A DNA stretch of 64,000 nt, taken from Neorhizobium huautlense. Its GTDB lineage: Bacteria > Pseudomonadota > Alphaproteobacteria > Rhizobiales > Rhizobiaceae. The notes beneath the pieces are model-generated. The model made no database searches. It was not told the DNA's origin and saw only the letters and a list, made by a program, of their open reading frames with translations. Below are positions 54,112 to 62,832 of this stretch, one piece after another; within the stretch, counting starts at the first letter, position 1; each line of letters begins with the position of its first letter. Where the stretch lies: assembly GCF_002968575.1 (NCBI RefSeq), contig NZ_PVBM01000006.1, positions 186,001 through 250,000 on the forward strand, written 5' to 3'. The translations under genes were made by a program, and so were the position numbers.

Positions 54112-55956
54112 ATGGTCACGAAAGTTCTGGACGCTTCCTATTATCTGATCGCTAGCATTTTGTTTCGTCGGTCAAGTCTATTCGATGCCCAGTGGTACGA
54201 ACTCGCCTACCCTGCCCTAACGAAAAGGGATTCAATCCATCACTATCTTACGAAAGGCGCTGCCCTCGGCTACAATCCTAGTCGCCTTTTCGATTCACAA
54301 GCCTATCAGAATCGCTATCTTGCCAACTACCCATCCTCTCCCGTCCCTCTTCTTCACTACCTGCTGATCGGTCGCTGGCGTGGGTTTCAGATAGAGCCTG
54401 CGGAACCCAGCGACGCTGATGTCATCCGAGACTCCGGATTTTTCAATGACGACTGGTATTACGCGGCCTATCCGGATGTGCTCGCATCCAGAATACCCGC
54501 CCTTAGGCATTTCATTACTTTCGGCTGGCGCGAAAACCGCTCTCCCGGACCTGAGTTCAACTCGACATGGTATTTGAACCGATATCCCCACGTCATCGGC
54601 CAGAACCCGCTCCTCCATTTCATCAAGCACGGGCGGGGCCAAGGATATTTAGCTACGCGGCCTACCGTCGATTTGGACAGCGCCCGGAAAGTCATTGAGG
54701 AGGTTGAGGATCTAGACCCCGAACTCTACGCGGCAAACTATGGTCAGGATATCGCCAATCTGGAAATCTCCACGAGCATGCCGCGCCATCGCATCGCGCT
54801 TGTGTTTGAGAAGATCATATCTCGGCTGAATGCACCGCCTAAGATTATCGTTTTCGTACCATGGCTGAAGCGTGGCGGTGCTGATTTGCTCGCCTGCCAT
54901 GTTGCCCGTGCATGCGTAGAAACCTTCGGGCTCCACTCGGTTCTGGTGGTTCTCACAGACAATGATGACCGGTCCGGCGAGCATCGCTTGCCTGATGGTG
55001 TTAACGTTGTTTCATTTTCGGCCATTGCACCGGATCTCGACGAGTCGGCCCGGGTAGAACTCGTTGAAGCCTTGGTCCGCAGCCTGCAGCCGAGCGCGAT
55101 CATCAACGTAAACAGCCGGCAATGCTGGGAGGCGATCCGGCGTCATGGCCATAGGATGGTACAATTCGCTCGGCTTTACGCGATGCTCTTCTGTCCCGAT
55201 TATGATTCTCAAGGTCGCCGCTTCGGCTATTCGTACGAGTTTCTGCGCCCCTGTCTTCAGTTCTTGGCCGGCGTCTACTTTGACAATACGACCCATCTGG
55301 AGGACCTAAAGGAACAATTCGCAATACCGCCGGATCTACAAGATCGCCTCGTCTGCCTCCTGCAACCCGCGCCGCCTCTCATTCCTCCACGCTTGAGAGA
55401 GGATGGCGACACCAGGCGCCCGAACATATTGTGGGCAGGTCGGATCACTCGTCAGAAAAATATCCGACTTCTCTTGGAAATTCTCCAGAACGCCCGGCAA
55501 TTCGATTTCCATATCTGGGGCGATACCGACGATCCTACACTTATGGCTGCGCTTGACGATGTTGCACGGTCTAGGGACTACGTCTTCTTGAATGGGAAAT
55601 TTGATCGCTTCGAAGACCTCCCCTTGCCCTCCTACGATGTCTTTCTCTACACCTCGCTCTGGGATGGGCTTCCGAATGTGCTTCTGGAAGCAGCTGCCTG
55701 TGGTCTTCCTATCGTCGCGTCGGAGAGCGGCGGAATTGCTGAATTGGTCAACGATACAACCGGATGGCTGGTCCCTCCATCTCATCAGGCCCCTGGTTTC
55801 ATCGCCGCCCTGCGGGAGGCGACCGACAACCCGGAAACGGCCTATTTGCGCGCGACTGCGATGCAGCGCAGGCTTATCGAGCATCACAACTGGAAGTCTT
55901 ACAAGACGGTGCTCACCCAGCAGCCATCGGCAACTGGAGGCTTGCTCCATGGCTAA
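54112..55956 (+). CDS. GT4 glycosyltransferase with four N-terminal YPDV modules
   Basis: This 614-residue protein carries four modules of about 38 residues (about 21-57, 58-96, 107-145, 147-182) of the form FDxxWYxxxYPxV...PLxHYxxxGxxxGxxP. Clear copies are FFNDDWYYAAYPDVLASRIPALRHF and EFNSTWYLNRYPHVIGQNPLLHF. The GT-B GT4 part (about 255-600) has WAGRITRQKNIRLLLEIL and the EX7E motif EAAACGLPIVASESGGIAELV. The ATG at 54112 begins this region; the GTG at 54076 is less likely. The next gene starts inside its 3' end (8-nt overlap). Confidence 0.82.
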   Translation: MVTKVLDASYYLIASILFRRSSLFDAQWYELAYPALTKRDSIHHYLTKGAALGYNPSRLFDSQAYQNRYLANYPSSPVPLLHYLLIGRWRGFQIEPAEPSDADVIRDSGFFNDDWYYAAYPDVLASRIPALRHFITFGWRENRSPGPEFNSTWYLNRYPHVIGQNPLLHFIKHGRGQGYLATRPTVDLDSARKVIEEVEDLDPELYAANYGQDIANLEISTSMPRHRIALVFEKIISRLNAPPKIIVFVPWLKRGGADLLACHVARACVETFGLHSVLVVLTDNDDRSGEHRLPDGVNVVSFSAIAPDLDESARVELVEALVRSLQPSAIINVNSRQCWEAIRRHGHRMVQFARLYAMLFCPDYDSQGRRFGYSYEFLRPCLQFLAGVYFDNTTHLEDLKEQFAIPPDLQDRLVCLLQPAPPLIPPRLREDGDTRRPNILWAGRITRQKNIRLLLEILQNARQFDFHIWGDTDDPTLMAALDDVARSRDYVFLNGKFDRFEDLPLPSYDVFLYTSLWDGLPNVLLEAAACGLPIVASESGGIAELVNDTTGWLVPPSHQAPGFIAALREATDNPETAYLRATAMQRRLIEHHNWKSYKTVLTQQPSATGGLLHG

Positions 55957-56704
55957 ATCAAAAATCACGGCGATCCTGAATGTCCATCGCGAAGGCCTAC
56001 TTGCCGTGCCGGCGATAGCAAGCATCTATCGCAACACCGACCGTCTGCTCGATGCTGGTTATGAAGTAGAAATCCTCGGGATAATGGACCGGTCCGATCC
56101 ATTGACCAAAAGCGTTATCGAAAGCCGCTTCCGAAAGGATGTCACCCTCATCGAAACTGATTTTGGCGACGCTGGTCTCGCTCGAAATCATGCCGTCAAT
56201 GTCGCCACGGGTGACTTTCTAGGCTTTTTAGATGCGGACGATCTTTGGGGAGCTGACTGGCTGATCCGGGCCGCCGACATGGCTCAGACGCGTGAAGCTT
56301 CGGCCATCTGGCATCCGGAAGTTTCCATTTACTTCGGAGATGCGAAACTGGCCTTCTATCACATAGACATGGAAGACCCGCGATTCGAGCCAACTGGATT
56401 GGCATTGGACAATTATTGGACAGCGTTGAGCTTTGCCGCCCGCGAAATTTATAGCCAAAATCCATATCCGCCAACAGACCTGCGGGAGGGCATCGGCTTC
56501 GAAGATTGGAGCTGGAACATGAACACAATCAGCGCCGGCCTTCTCCACAAAGTCGTGCCGAAAACCGGACATGCCATCCGCAGACGGTTACGATCGCTTT
56601 CTCGCATGACGTTGAAGGCCGATGCGATTTCGCATCCGGGCGATTACATCAAGCACGTGATCGAGACACGTGATCCGCAAATAACCCTTCAAATTGATCA
56701 ATAA
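55949..56704 (+). CDS. GT2 family glycosyltransferase
   Basis: This 251-residue GT-A enzyme starts SKITAILNVHREGLLAVPAIASIYRNTD. DAGLARNHAVNVATGDFLGFLDADDLW contains the DxD (DADD) motif, and a later EDWSWNM replaces the usual ED-x6-R block. GGAGG lies before the ATG at 55949, which overlaps the upstream GT4 gene by 8 nt. It adds a sugar to the locus glycan; acceptor and donor are unknown. Confidence 0.85.
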   Translation: MAKSKITAILNVHREGLLAVPAIASIYRNTDRLLDAGYEVEILGIMDRSDPLTKSVIESRFRKDVTLIETDFGDAGLARNHAVNVATGDFLGFLDADDLWGADWLIRAADMAQTREASAIWHPEVSIYFGDAKLAFYHIDMEDPRFEPTGLALDNYWTALSFAAREIYSQNPYPPTDLREGIGFEDWSWNMNTISAGLLHKVVPKTGHAIRRRLRSLSRMTLKADAISHPGDYIKHVIETRDPQITLQIDQ

Positions 56705-56832
56705 TCTCCTGAGCGTGCTCCGTTTTCCAATAACCCGGCAGGTTTGAAGTAAGCAAATCACAGCCGATGTTCACCAGCAGATTGGTCCGCGAAGAGCGCG
56801 ATTGACATGAAACCTTCAACAGGCCTGTACTA

Positions 56833-57420
56833 ATGATTTCTTTTATCGTGACGGACATCGAAACAGACGGCCACGTACCGGGCACCCACTCGATGATAAG
56901 TCTTGCCTCCGTTGCAATCGGCGAAGACGGAGCATCCCACGGGACCTTCAGCATAAACCTGAAACAGCTCCCCGACGCCACGACAGACCGCGAAACGATG
57001 CTGTGGTGGCACTCACAGCCGCTTGCTTGGCGAGGGGCCACCGTTAATCAACAAGATCCAAAAGAGGGAATGCGCGCTTGGGCAGATTGGGTTGAAAGCC
57101 GTCCTGGCGATCCCGTCTTTGCCGCCCATCCCTTATGCTTCGACGGACCCTGGGTAGATTTGTACTTGCAGAAGTTCGTCGGACGCCGCCTCTTCAAACA
57201 CCCGCGAGATTCCAGTCTCTGCATGGGCTCAGGCGTCGATATTCCCTCACTTATCATGGGTACGACGGGCTGGGATTACCGTCATTGCAACCGGGAACAC
57301 TATCCCGCAGAATGGCTCGGAGGCCACGCCCATAGTCATTTCGCCCTGGACGATGCACTTGGTTACGCCCACTTGCTTAGTCTCATCTTGACCAGTTCCC
57401 TCCCGCATGCAAAGCGTTGA
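56833..57420 (+). CDS. DEDD-type 3'-5' exonuclease
   Basis: This 195-residue DnaQ-fold nuclease has exo I motif FIVTDIETDGHV (Asp and Glu metal ligands) and exo III-type HSHFALDDALGYAHLL (His and Asp). Its length and MISFIVTDIETDG start resemble the Rv2179c-type exoribonuclease family. It has no obvious link to the surrounding glycan genes and may be a passenger gene. The ATG has only a weak ribosome binding site. Confidence 0.8.
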   Translation: MISFIVTDIETDGHVPGTHSMISLASVAIGEDGASHGTFSINLKQLPDATTDRETMLWWHSQPLAWRGATVNQQDPKEGMRAWADWVESRPGDPVFAAHPLCFDGPWVDLYLQKFVGRRLFKHPRDSSLCMGSGVDIPSLIMGTTGWDYRHCNREHYPAEWLGGHAHSHFALDDALGYAHLLSLILTSSLPHAKR

Positions 57421-57586
57421 GACAGCTAGGTCATGCCGCCCGGCATCGAGCTCAGCGCGACTGCGATCCCGGGTGGTTTCGCCATGATCCGCGCTTCGGC
57501 ACTGAGGCTTTATCAGCTGGCCGTTCCAATGACGCGCCAGGCCAGTTTCAACCTCGGGATAGACTCAGTAAAGTCAACGTCGCCGT

Positions 57587-57832
57587 CTATAGTTCGTCGT
57601 ATTCGCGCCCGACGCGACCGAGCGCAATGGCCTGCAACCACAATATCGGCAGGCCACAGATCAGGAGAAGCAATTCCTTCACCGTAACTCTGCGGCGAGC
57701 ATCGGTTGCGCCGGTATTTTGGGGTAGCTGAACAGCGTTTCTCAGGAGAAGCTGCGTCAGCTGGCGATCCTCTTCAAGTATCGTGCCATCACCGTCAACC
57801 ACCTTTGAGGCCGGCTTTGCGGTCTGTTTCAT
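57587..57832 (-). CDS. Small single-helix membrane protein, 81 aa
   Basis: This possible gene has an ATG preceded by GGGAAG. The product has a polar, acidic N-terminus and one hydrophobic helix near the C-terminus (VKELLLLICGLPILWLQAIALG), then a short basic/acidic end. I do not recognise it. It is convergent with the exonuclease gene and has no overlap with other features, which together with the ribosome binding site argues for reality. Confidence 0.45.
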   Translation of the reverse strand: MKQTAKPASKVVDGDGTILEEDRQLTQLLLRNAVQLPQNTGATDARRRVTVKELLLLICGLPILWLQAIALGRVGREYDEL

Positions 57833-58087
57833 ATGGGCTTCCCAACGATAGATAAAACTCTAATTATCACAGCTAAGATGGATTGCCAAAGTTAATGTCG
57901 TACTGGAGAAGGCCGATTCATCCCCGTCACCCGAGATGGCGTGGTCCGAGCTTTCAGATTTGCTGTTAGAGGGTCAACACGGCTGATGAATCCTTGAGCT
58001 CTCTCCTTCTTGAAATGGAGCGCTTGTGCAAAAGAGGATATTAACCCATATATCCTCTCTAGATCGGGATCGACTCGCTGTAGCTCA

Positions 58088-59128
58088 ATGAATTTCTGCG
58101 TTTACAAAGACATAGGCAAGGAAATCCACGGTTACCTTGTACCGGACGGATATTCTACAAAGCCGAAAGTATTGGTCAGGATCAACGACGACAGCAAAAT
58201 TACCGAGGTCAATACCTGGATTTTTATCGAGGGAGCACACGCCCAAGGACTGCACGAGACCGGAAATGTCGGTTTCATACTGAACGAGAAAAACGTTCCG
58301 GGCGTCAGCACAGCTTCCAAGGTCGAGATATCTGACTCTGAAACAGGTATGATCATCTATCGGCGAGCGCAGCCAGAATATATTCCCAAGAAAGTCCTGC
58401 GTGTCGAGACCGCATATTTTCCTCAGACCGATCTCGACCTTTGCCTAAAGCCGTTCTTCCAGTTTTATGAACACCGCGTCGAGCATTATGGTTTTGAGAC
58501 GGTGCGCCAAATGCTCGAGATTTTGCATCAGCCGTCCGTCTACGTTTCGGGTCGTATCCTCCTGAAAAATTATCGCATCTATATCGACTACAACATTGAT
58601 GTGACGATGATTTCTCTGCGAGATCCGTTTTATGAACTTGCCCTGCGGCTGATCATTTTCAGCCGATACAACAAACAGAAGTTTCCATTTGTCGCTCCCC
58701 GCGATATACTCTTATTTAAGCCGGTTATGGACTGGTTCGACGATCTTGCCCTGCAGGACGAGGCTGCAATTTCGAAGGCAATCCGGAGCGCACCCAATGA
58801 CACACTGAAACTTCTGGCATCGCCATTTACACAGCAGCTCGTCGCGGACAATCCGTCGGACACCGCGACACTTGATGATGTCTCGCAAGCCCTTGATATA
58901 CTTTCACAGTTCACCTTGTTCGACGCGGGCCGCGACGATCGGACCTACCCGAGGCATATTGCTGAGCTGCTCGGCATACCGGAAAGCAGCGTGCGCACGA
59001 GAGGCCAGCTTGAATCGGTCCATCAACTAGCTGATATCTTGAAGAAAATAGGCCGCATTGAGCATTTGCTTGAGGCTGACTTGATCCTGTATCATTTCAT
59101 CCAGAAGGCAGAAGCCCGCGCGCAATGA
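58088..59128 (+). CDS. Hypothetical protein of glycan locus, 346 aa
   Basis: This is a soluble protein of unknown family. The N-terminal part (about 1-95, MNFCVYKDIGKEIHGYLVPDGYSTKPKVLVRIND...) looks beta-rich, like a small sensory or carbohydrate-binding domain. The middle is mixed alpha/beta with VETAYFPQTDLDLCLKPFFQFYEHRVEHYG. The C-terminal third is helical. No signal peptide, transmembrane helix or catalytic motif is clear. It lies between the exonuclease/small-membrane-protein interval and a methyltransferase gene, on the same strand as the rest of the locus. The upstream in-frame start at 58010 is less likely. Confidence 0.55.
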   Translation: MNFCVYKDIGKEIHGYLVPDGYSTKPKVLVRINDDSKITEVNTWIFIEGAHAQGLHETGNVGFILNEKNVPGVSTASKVEISDSETGMIIYRRAQPEYIPKKVLRVETAYFPQTDLDLCLKPFFQFYEHRVEHYGFETVRQMLEILHQPSVYVSGRILLKNYRIYIDYNIDVTMISLRDPFYELALRLIIFSRYNKQKFPFVAPRDILLFKPVMDWFDDLALQDEAAISKAIRSAPNDTLKLLASPFTQQLVADNPSDTATLDDVSQALDILSQFTLFDAGRDDRTYPRHIAELLGIPESSVRTRGQLESVHQLADILKKIGRIEHLLEADLILYHFIQKAEARAQ

Positions 59129-59187
59129 GGTTGAATTAACTGAGCGCCACGTCCATTCGAAGCACCTATCTAGATGAGAGTAAGATC

Positions 59188-59835
59188 GTGTTTTTCCACA
59201 GCCTGAAAACGCTCGTAAAAAAGAACAGCCTTCTTTGGGGGAAGGACGTTGCCGATGCTTATCACGGCGCCGCGTCGAGAGACATGAATGCTCACTGGAG
59301 CGTCTTTGTACAACCAGTGCTTGATCGACATCCAATCAATTTCACGAGGAGCATCGACTTTGCATGCGGCTACGGTCGAAATACGGACAAGCTGCTTGAA
59401 CTCGCAGATCATGTGACCATGATTGACGTAAATCAAGAAAATATTGAACACTGCCAAAAAAAATATGCAGGCAATCCGAGGACCAGCATCACGGAATGCA
59501 ATGGATATGATCTACGCAACGTCGCCAGTGAAACGTGCACTTTCTTCTACACGTTCGACAGCATGGTGCATTTCCCTCCGGAAATCGTGAAATCCTACCT
59601 TCCCGAGTTTTACCGTGTGATGTCCCCGAGCGGCTACGCGTTCATTCATCATTCAAACTACACCCAGGCTGGGCCAAAGAAAGATTTCCGCCAAAACCCT
59701 CATTGGCGGAACTACATGTCGGCCGAGATCTTCGCGGACCTGGCCCGGGCCGCAGGTTTTACGGTTGTCGAACAGACGTTTCACGATTGGGGCGTGCCTA
59801 ACCTCGATTGTATATCGCTGCTAAAGAAGGCCTAA
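59188..59835 (+). CDS. Class I SAM-dependent methyltransferase
   Basis: This 215-residue methyltransferase has SAM motif I SIDFACGYGRNTDKLLELAD, the acidic VTMIDVNQENIEHCQKKY, and motif IV FYTFDSMVHFPPEIVKSYLPEFYRVMSPSGYAFIHHS. The start is GTG at 59188 with GAGAG upstream. Placement before the ABC-2 permease suggests a modifying or capping methylation of the glycan, such as chain termination. The target is inferred from context only. Confidence 0.85.
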   Translation: MFFHSLKTLVKKNSLLWGKDVADAYHGAASRDMNAHWSVFVQPVLDRHPINFTRSIDFACGYGRNTDKLLELADHVTMIDVNQENIEHCQKKYAGNPRTSITECNGYDLRNVASETCTFFYTFDSMVHFPPEIVKSYLPEFYRVMSPSGYAFIHHSNYTQAGPKKDFRQNPHWRNYMSAEIFADLARAAGFTVVEQTFHDWGVPNLDCISLLKKA

Positions 59836-59971
59836 AGCTCACTTGAGATCAAGGAGTCTCCCTAGTCACTAAGTGCAAGATCCTGGCACCCCACGGCGTT
59901 AGGTTTCGCCGTATTGCGACCCAAATGGTGGTGTCATAGATGTGGCAGTGGTGGATTGCAGTTTGAGTAAG

Positions 59972-60796
59972 ATGGTAGAAACAAAAACTCTGGACCAACG
60001 AACGAAGCCGGCGACAGCCTCCTCTGCAATCGCCCTGCAAAGGATACTTAACGTCATGCACGCAGTGATACTGCGTGACATCCGAAGCCGCTTTTTCAAC
60101 AACGGCCTAGGCGCCTTAATTCCGCCATTGATGCCAATAGCACATGCTCTAATTCTGCTACTAATCTACACACTTACAAGCCGAACGGCGATTTTTGGTG
60201 ACGACTTATTTTTATTTTTTGCCACTGGCCTTATACCGGCTTTGACTTTCTCGTATATTTCAAGATTTATGGCAGCATCTCTTCTAACGAATAAGAATAT
60301 GTTGGCCTTTCCTGCAATTCATTTGCTCGATATTATTCTAGCGCGCTGCGCTCTCGAACTCATCGGGATTGTAATCTCAGTTTTTGTAATGTTTATCATT
60401 TTATTATCAATTGGCTCGGACCCCTACCCCCGGCAACCGGACCAAGCTCTTTTGGCAATGCTGAGCACTGCGCTTCTTGCCATCGGCGTCGGTATTATAA
60501 TCAGCGTTATTTCGGCGATATATCCGTTTTTTGCGAGATTCTACTCCCTCTTTGTGGCTATAATATATCTCACCTCCGGCGGACCAATTTACCTGTATAT
60601 ATTTCCGAATGAGTTAATCTATTATTGCACGTTCAACCCCGTTTTTCACGCGGTTACTTGGATGCGTAGCGCATACTACCTAGGTTATCCAACCCAGGCG
60701 CTGGATAAACTCTACTTAATTGGCTTCGGAATCCTGTGCCTTTGCATAGGCTTGTTGATGGAAAGGCTTCTGCGCAAGAAACTTCTCTCCCACTGA
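59972..60796 (+). CDS. ABC-2 type polysaccharide export permease (KpsM/Wzm-like)
   Basis: This 274-residue inner-membrane permease has six helices and the KpsM-type N-terminal region HAVILRDIRSRFFNNGLGALIPPLMPIAHALILL, with the basic RDIRSRF before helix 1. The re-entrant loop region FTSGGPIY-like and C-terminal LMERLLRKKLLSH are visible. Such permeases export capsule or O-antigen chains and need an ATP-binding partner (KpsT/Wzt). No ATPase gene is found in the rest of the window. The sequence is noticeably more AT-rich than the core genes. ATG 59972 or GTG 59942 could start it. Confidence 0.85.
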   Translation: MVETKTLDQRTKPATASSAIALQRILNVMHAVILRDIRSRFFNNGLGALIPPLMPIAHALILLLIYTLTSRTAIFGDDLFLFFATGLIPALTFSYISRFMAASLLTNKNMLAFPAIHLLDIILARCALELIGIVISVFVMFIILLSIGSDPYPRQPDQALLAMLSTALLAIGVGIIISVISAIYPFFARFYSLFVAIIYLTSGGPIYLYIFPNELIYYCTFNPVFHAVTWMRSAYYLGYPTQALDKLYLIGFGILCLCIGLLMERLLRKKLLSH

Positions 60797-61279
60797 GCCC
60801 CCATAATTAAAATCAACTTCCACTTTACTGGAACTAGCGATTTTGGGTAGAGCATGTCCTGTTGATCTCAGTTGTCGAGGGTATCGACTGTCACGGCTGG
60901 CGAGGCATGAACATCTCTCCGACTCGTTTCGTGAGAGACCAATGCTGCGCCCATTACCGAAGATTGCGATGAGCCATCAGCGTCCTTCAGCAATCTTGCC
61001 AAAGTATGCAGGCTTGCGAGATTGACGTGCGGGACCGCCCAGGCCCAGATGCAGGCGCTGCCTTTCAACCGCAGCGTATCTATTGAAGCAGGCCAGCAGC
61101 TCTTCCGGTGTAAGAACCTGCGACCGACCGTCAGCAAACTCGGATGGCACGCCGAACGGAAGCAAATCTTTCGAGAGGGAGAAGCGATCCGAGTTTAGGT
61201 CTGTGGAAAGTAGAACAAAAATCAAAAGTGGCCCAAGCAAGCTTCACCCCAAGTTTCGAACCGGCAAGCGGTCTTGTCT
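60797..61279. other. Gap with short uncharacterised ORFs
   Basis: These 483 bp hold no secure gene. On the minus strand, 60977-61240 reads as an 87-codon ORF containing LTPEELLACFNRYAAVERQRLHLGLGG. The FNRY...RLHLGL run is mildly reminiscent of transposase or integrase C-termini, but I cannot place it, and there is no strong ribosome binding site. The region begins the accessory segment at the right of the window. Confidence 0.4.
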
Positions 61280-61621
61280 CTATATGTCCAGCAAACTGGC
61301 GTCGAACCACACGTCTTCATAACCTGGTGCGATTAGAAACCGCCATCCAGGAGGAAGCCCTAGATAAGGCACAACAGCCGGGCAACTCACTGACAAATGA
61401 GACACATGCATCGGCTTGAAGAAATCCGCGTCCTCAGGAGGAAAATCTCGCCCGCCCCAAATGTACCAGCCGCAGGTGCCATTCTCCGGCGGCTGCCTCA
61501 GGCCGTTTAGCGGCTGCTCGCCCTGCAGTGCGCCTTCAGAGATGCCCAGTTTCGAAGACGGTTCAGCAACGCTAAATTCGACATTGTGGCGTAGACATAC
61601 CTCAACTTGATCTTGATCCAC
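61280..61621 (-). CDS. Immunity-like protein (Imm33-like, tentative)
   Basis: This 113-residue soluble protein has a GTG start with GGGAGCAAGCC before it. The conserved-looking core is CGWYIWGGRDFPPEDADFFKP and CPAVVPYLGLPPGWRFLIAPGYEDVWFDASLL. This pattern is familiar from short proteins of the Imm33-like group found near polymorphic toxin loci. The assignment is from memory of the pattern, not a search. No toxin gene is seen nearby. Immunity function is inference. Confidence 0.55.
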   Translation of the reverse strand: MDQDQVEVCLRHNVEFSVAEPSSKLGISEGALQGEQPLNGLRQPPENGTCGWYIWGGRDFPPEDADFFKPMHVSHLSVSCPAVVPYLGLPPGWRFLIAPGYEDVWFDASLLDI

Positions 61622-61804
61622 GGCTTGCTCCCTGATCGTTGGAGCGTAAGCAAAGGCTAGATCGGGAGCAAGAGGCGTGAATTGGGCTTTAGACCCGGAA
61701 CGAGCCAGTGACTAAGTCCAAAGCAGGCGGAAACTTTGCGCCGGTGTGGACAATGCCCCGATGGAAAGCTCGTCCCATCGCTCAAACAGAAAGGACGGCA
61801 TGCA

Positions 61805-61918
61805 GGGTCTACAGGGCCCGAGACAATGAAAAAGGCCGACGTGTTCGATTACATTGAGCGCTTCTACATCCGACGTGTCGGCTTTTCGACACTCGGTTAT
61901 CTCAGCCCGATGGATTGA
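61805..61918 (+). pseudogene. IS3-family transposase (OrfB) 3' remnant, frameshifted
   Basis: The reading KADVFDYIERFYIRRVGFSTLGYLSPMD, ending in TGA at 61918, matches the C-terminus of IS3-group transposases (typically VFDYIERFYNPxRRHSxLGYLSP). The preceding VYRARD (61807-61824) matches the segment just upstream of it, but lies in a different frame, so a frameshift has occurred. The catalytic DDE region is absent. RRH has changed to RVG, showing decay. Confidence 0.75.
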
Positions 61919-61975
61919 AAACAAGGTGGGATCAGCTTAGCTCGGTGTCCCAAAACCGGCAGCAGGCCAAGCGCG
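61805..61975 (+). mobile_element. Degenerate IS3-type insertion sequence, right end
   Basis: The transposase tail is followed within 20-55 bp by GCTCGGTGTCCCAAAACCGG, resembling the terminal inverted-repeat ends (TGTCC...ACCGG) seen in several rhizobial IS3 elements. The left part of the element is missing. It marks the accessory region as having received mobile DNA. The outer boundary is approximate. Confidence 0.55.
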
Positions 61976-62117
61976 CTTGCAGAAGCTAAACAGGTGGTAT
62001 GGTGGCCGCGTTCATGACCAGCTTGGATGTGGACGAGAGACTTCTGCCGAATTTCGCCACTACCTGGCATTGCGGTCTTGTTGTTAGTGCGCAGCTAAAA
62101 GCAAAAGGTGTAGCGCG

Positions 62118-62327
62118 ATGAGTAGCAAATGGCAGTCAGAGCAAGTTTGGCGTGATGCACTTTGGTCGGCTCGCGAGCAACTGCGTAGCATGAAAATTAG
62201 CGGAGAAGGTGCCCAGCGGATCGCCCAGCAGCGTAGACAGGTCGAGCGTATTCGATCCGCTGGACTTCCAACCTGGCAGGAGAGAATTGAATGGGGAGGG
62301 TTTGAATTTCCTCCTTCTTCCGACTAG
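62118..62327 (+). CDS. Small hypothetical protein, 69 aa
   Basis: This charged, helical 69-residue protein begins MSSKWQSEQVWRDALWSAREQLRSMK and ends in a Trp/Gly/Pro-rich tail. It is preceded by AAAGGTGTAGCGCG. It has no signal or membrane segment, and I do not recognise the family. It is convergent with the gene at 62337. Small size and accessory location make it tentative. Confidence 0.45.
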   Translation: MSSKWQSEQVWRDALWSAREQLRSMKISGEGAQRIAQQRRQVERIRSAGLPTWQERIEWGGFEFPPSSD

Positions 62328-62336
62328 GAGACCGGA

Positions 62337-62765
62337 CTACGGTCTAAACCCTTCAACCCTTATTCCCCGCTCGGTTTCGATGAGAGGGAATTGGCCTAGT
62401 AGAGCTATAGCTGTACGGAATGCATCTAGCTCTTGGACAACCTGGCGTGCGGGTAGCTTGTTTGGTCTTGGCCAAGAGGCGACAGCCGGTATCTCAAGCC
62501 ATTCTATGGCGCGTAGCTCCACCGGACCGTATTCACGACTGTCTATGTAGGGCGTCGGACACCACAACGCTCCGTGGTCCGGAAGCCGCATCACACGGGC
62601 TTCTGGAACATCCAGAAACTTCACAAGCATCTGGGTTTCTGCCACTGGCAGTTTGGCCCACGCTTCGAACACCTTCCGCCATTTGGTGTCTGACATCAAG
62701 GCGACAGAAAACTCGCGCCTAGCTCGGCGCGAGATGCACTGCAGTTCTGGTGTATGAACGCTCAT
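62337..62765 (-). CDS. Immunity-like hypothetical protein (DUF6678-like, tentative)
   Basis: This 142-residue protein (start ATG at 62765) contains SVALMSDTKWRKVFEAWAKLP, then MRLPDHGALWCPTPYIDSREYGPVELRAIEWLEIPAV. The motifs xMSDTKWRKxF and YIDSxxxGPxxxxxIEWxEI resemble DUF6678-type proteins, which often sit in toxin-immunity or accessory regions. The ORF extends further upstream (to 62888) without a ribosome binding site, and an internal ATG at 62699 starts just before the conserved part. No toxin is visible. Confidence 0.5.
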   Translation of the reverse strand: MSVHTPELQCISRRARREFSVALMSDTKWRKVFEAWAKLPVAETQMLVKFLDVPEARVMRLPDHGALWCPTPYIDSREYGPVELRAIEWLEIPAVASWPRPNKLPARQVVQELDAFRTAIALLGQFPLIETERGIRVEGFRP

Positions 62766-62832
62766 ATCAAAGCAATGTGCATGACAAAAGAAGGCTCGGC
62801 AAGGCGGATGTCCTATGAGCCATTTGCAGTCA

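Larger units (their letters stand above)
61622..62117. other. Region containing the IS remnant
   Basis: Apart from the transposase tail and IS end, this 496-bp stretch has no convincing gene. A 60-codon plus-strand ORF (61736-61918) is the transposase remnant with an unrelated N-terminal extension. Confidence 0.5.

Noticed and set aside
60977..61240. 87-codon minus-strand ORF possibly transposase-related
   Set aside because: The FNRY...RLHLGL run is only mildly suggestive and there is no DDE motif or IS end, so it is not called as a mobile element.
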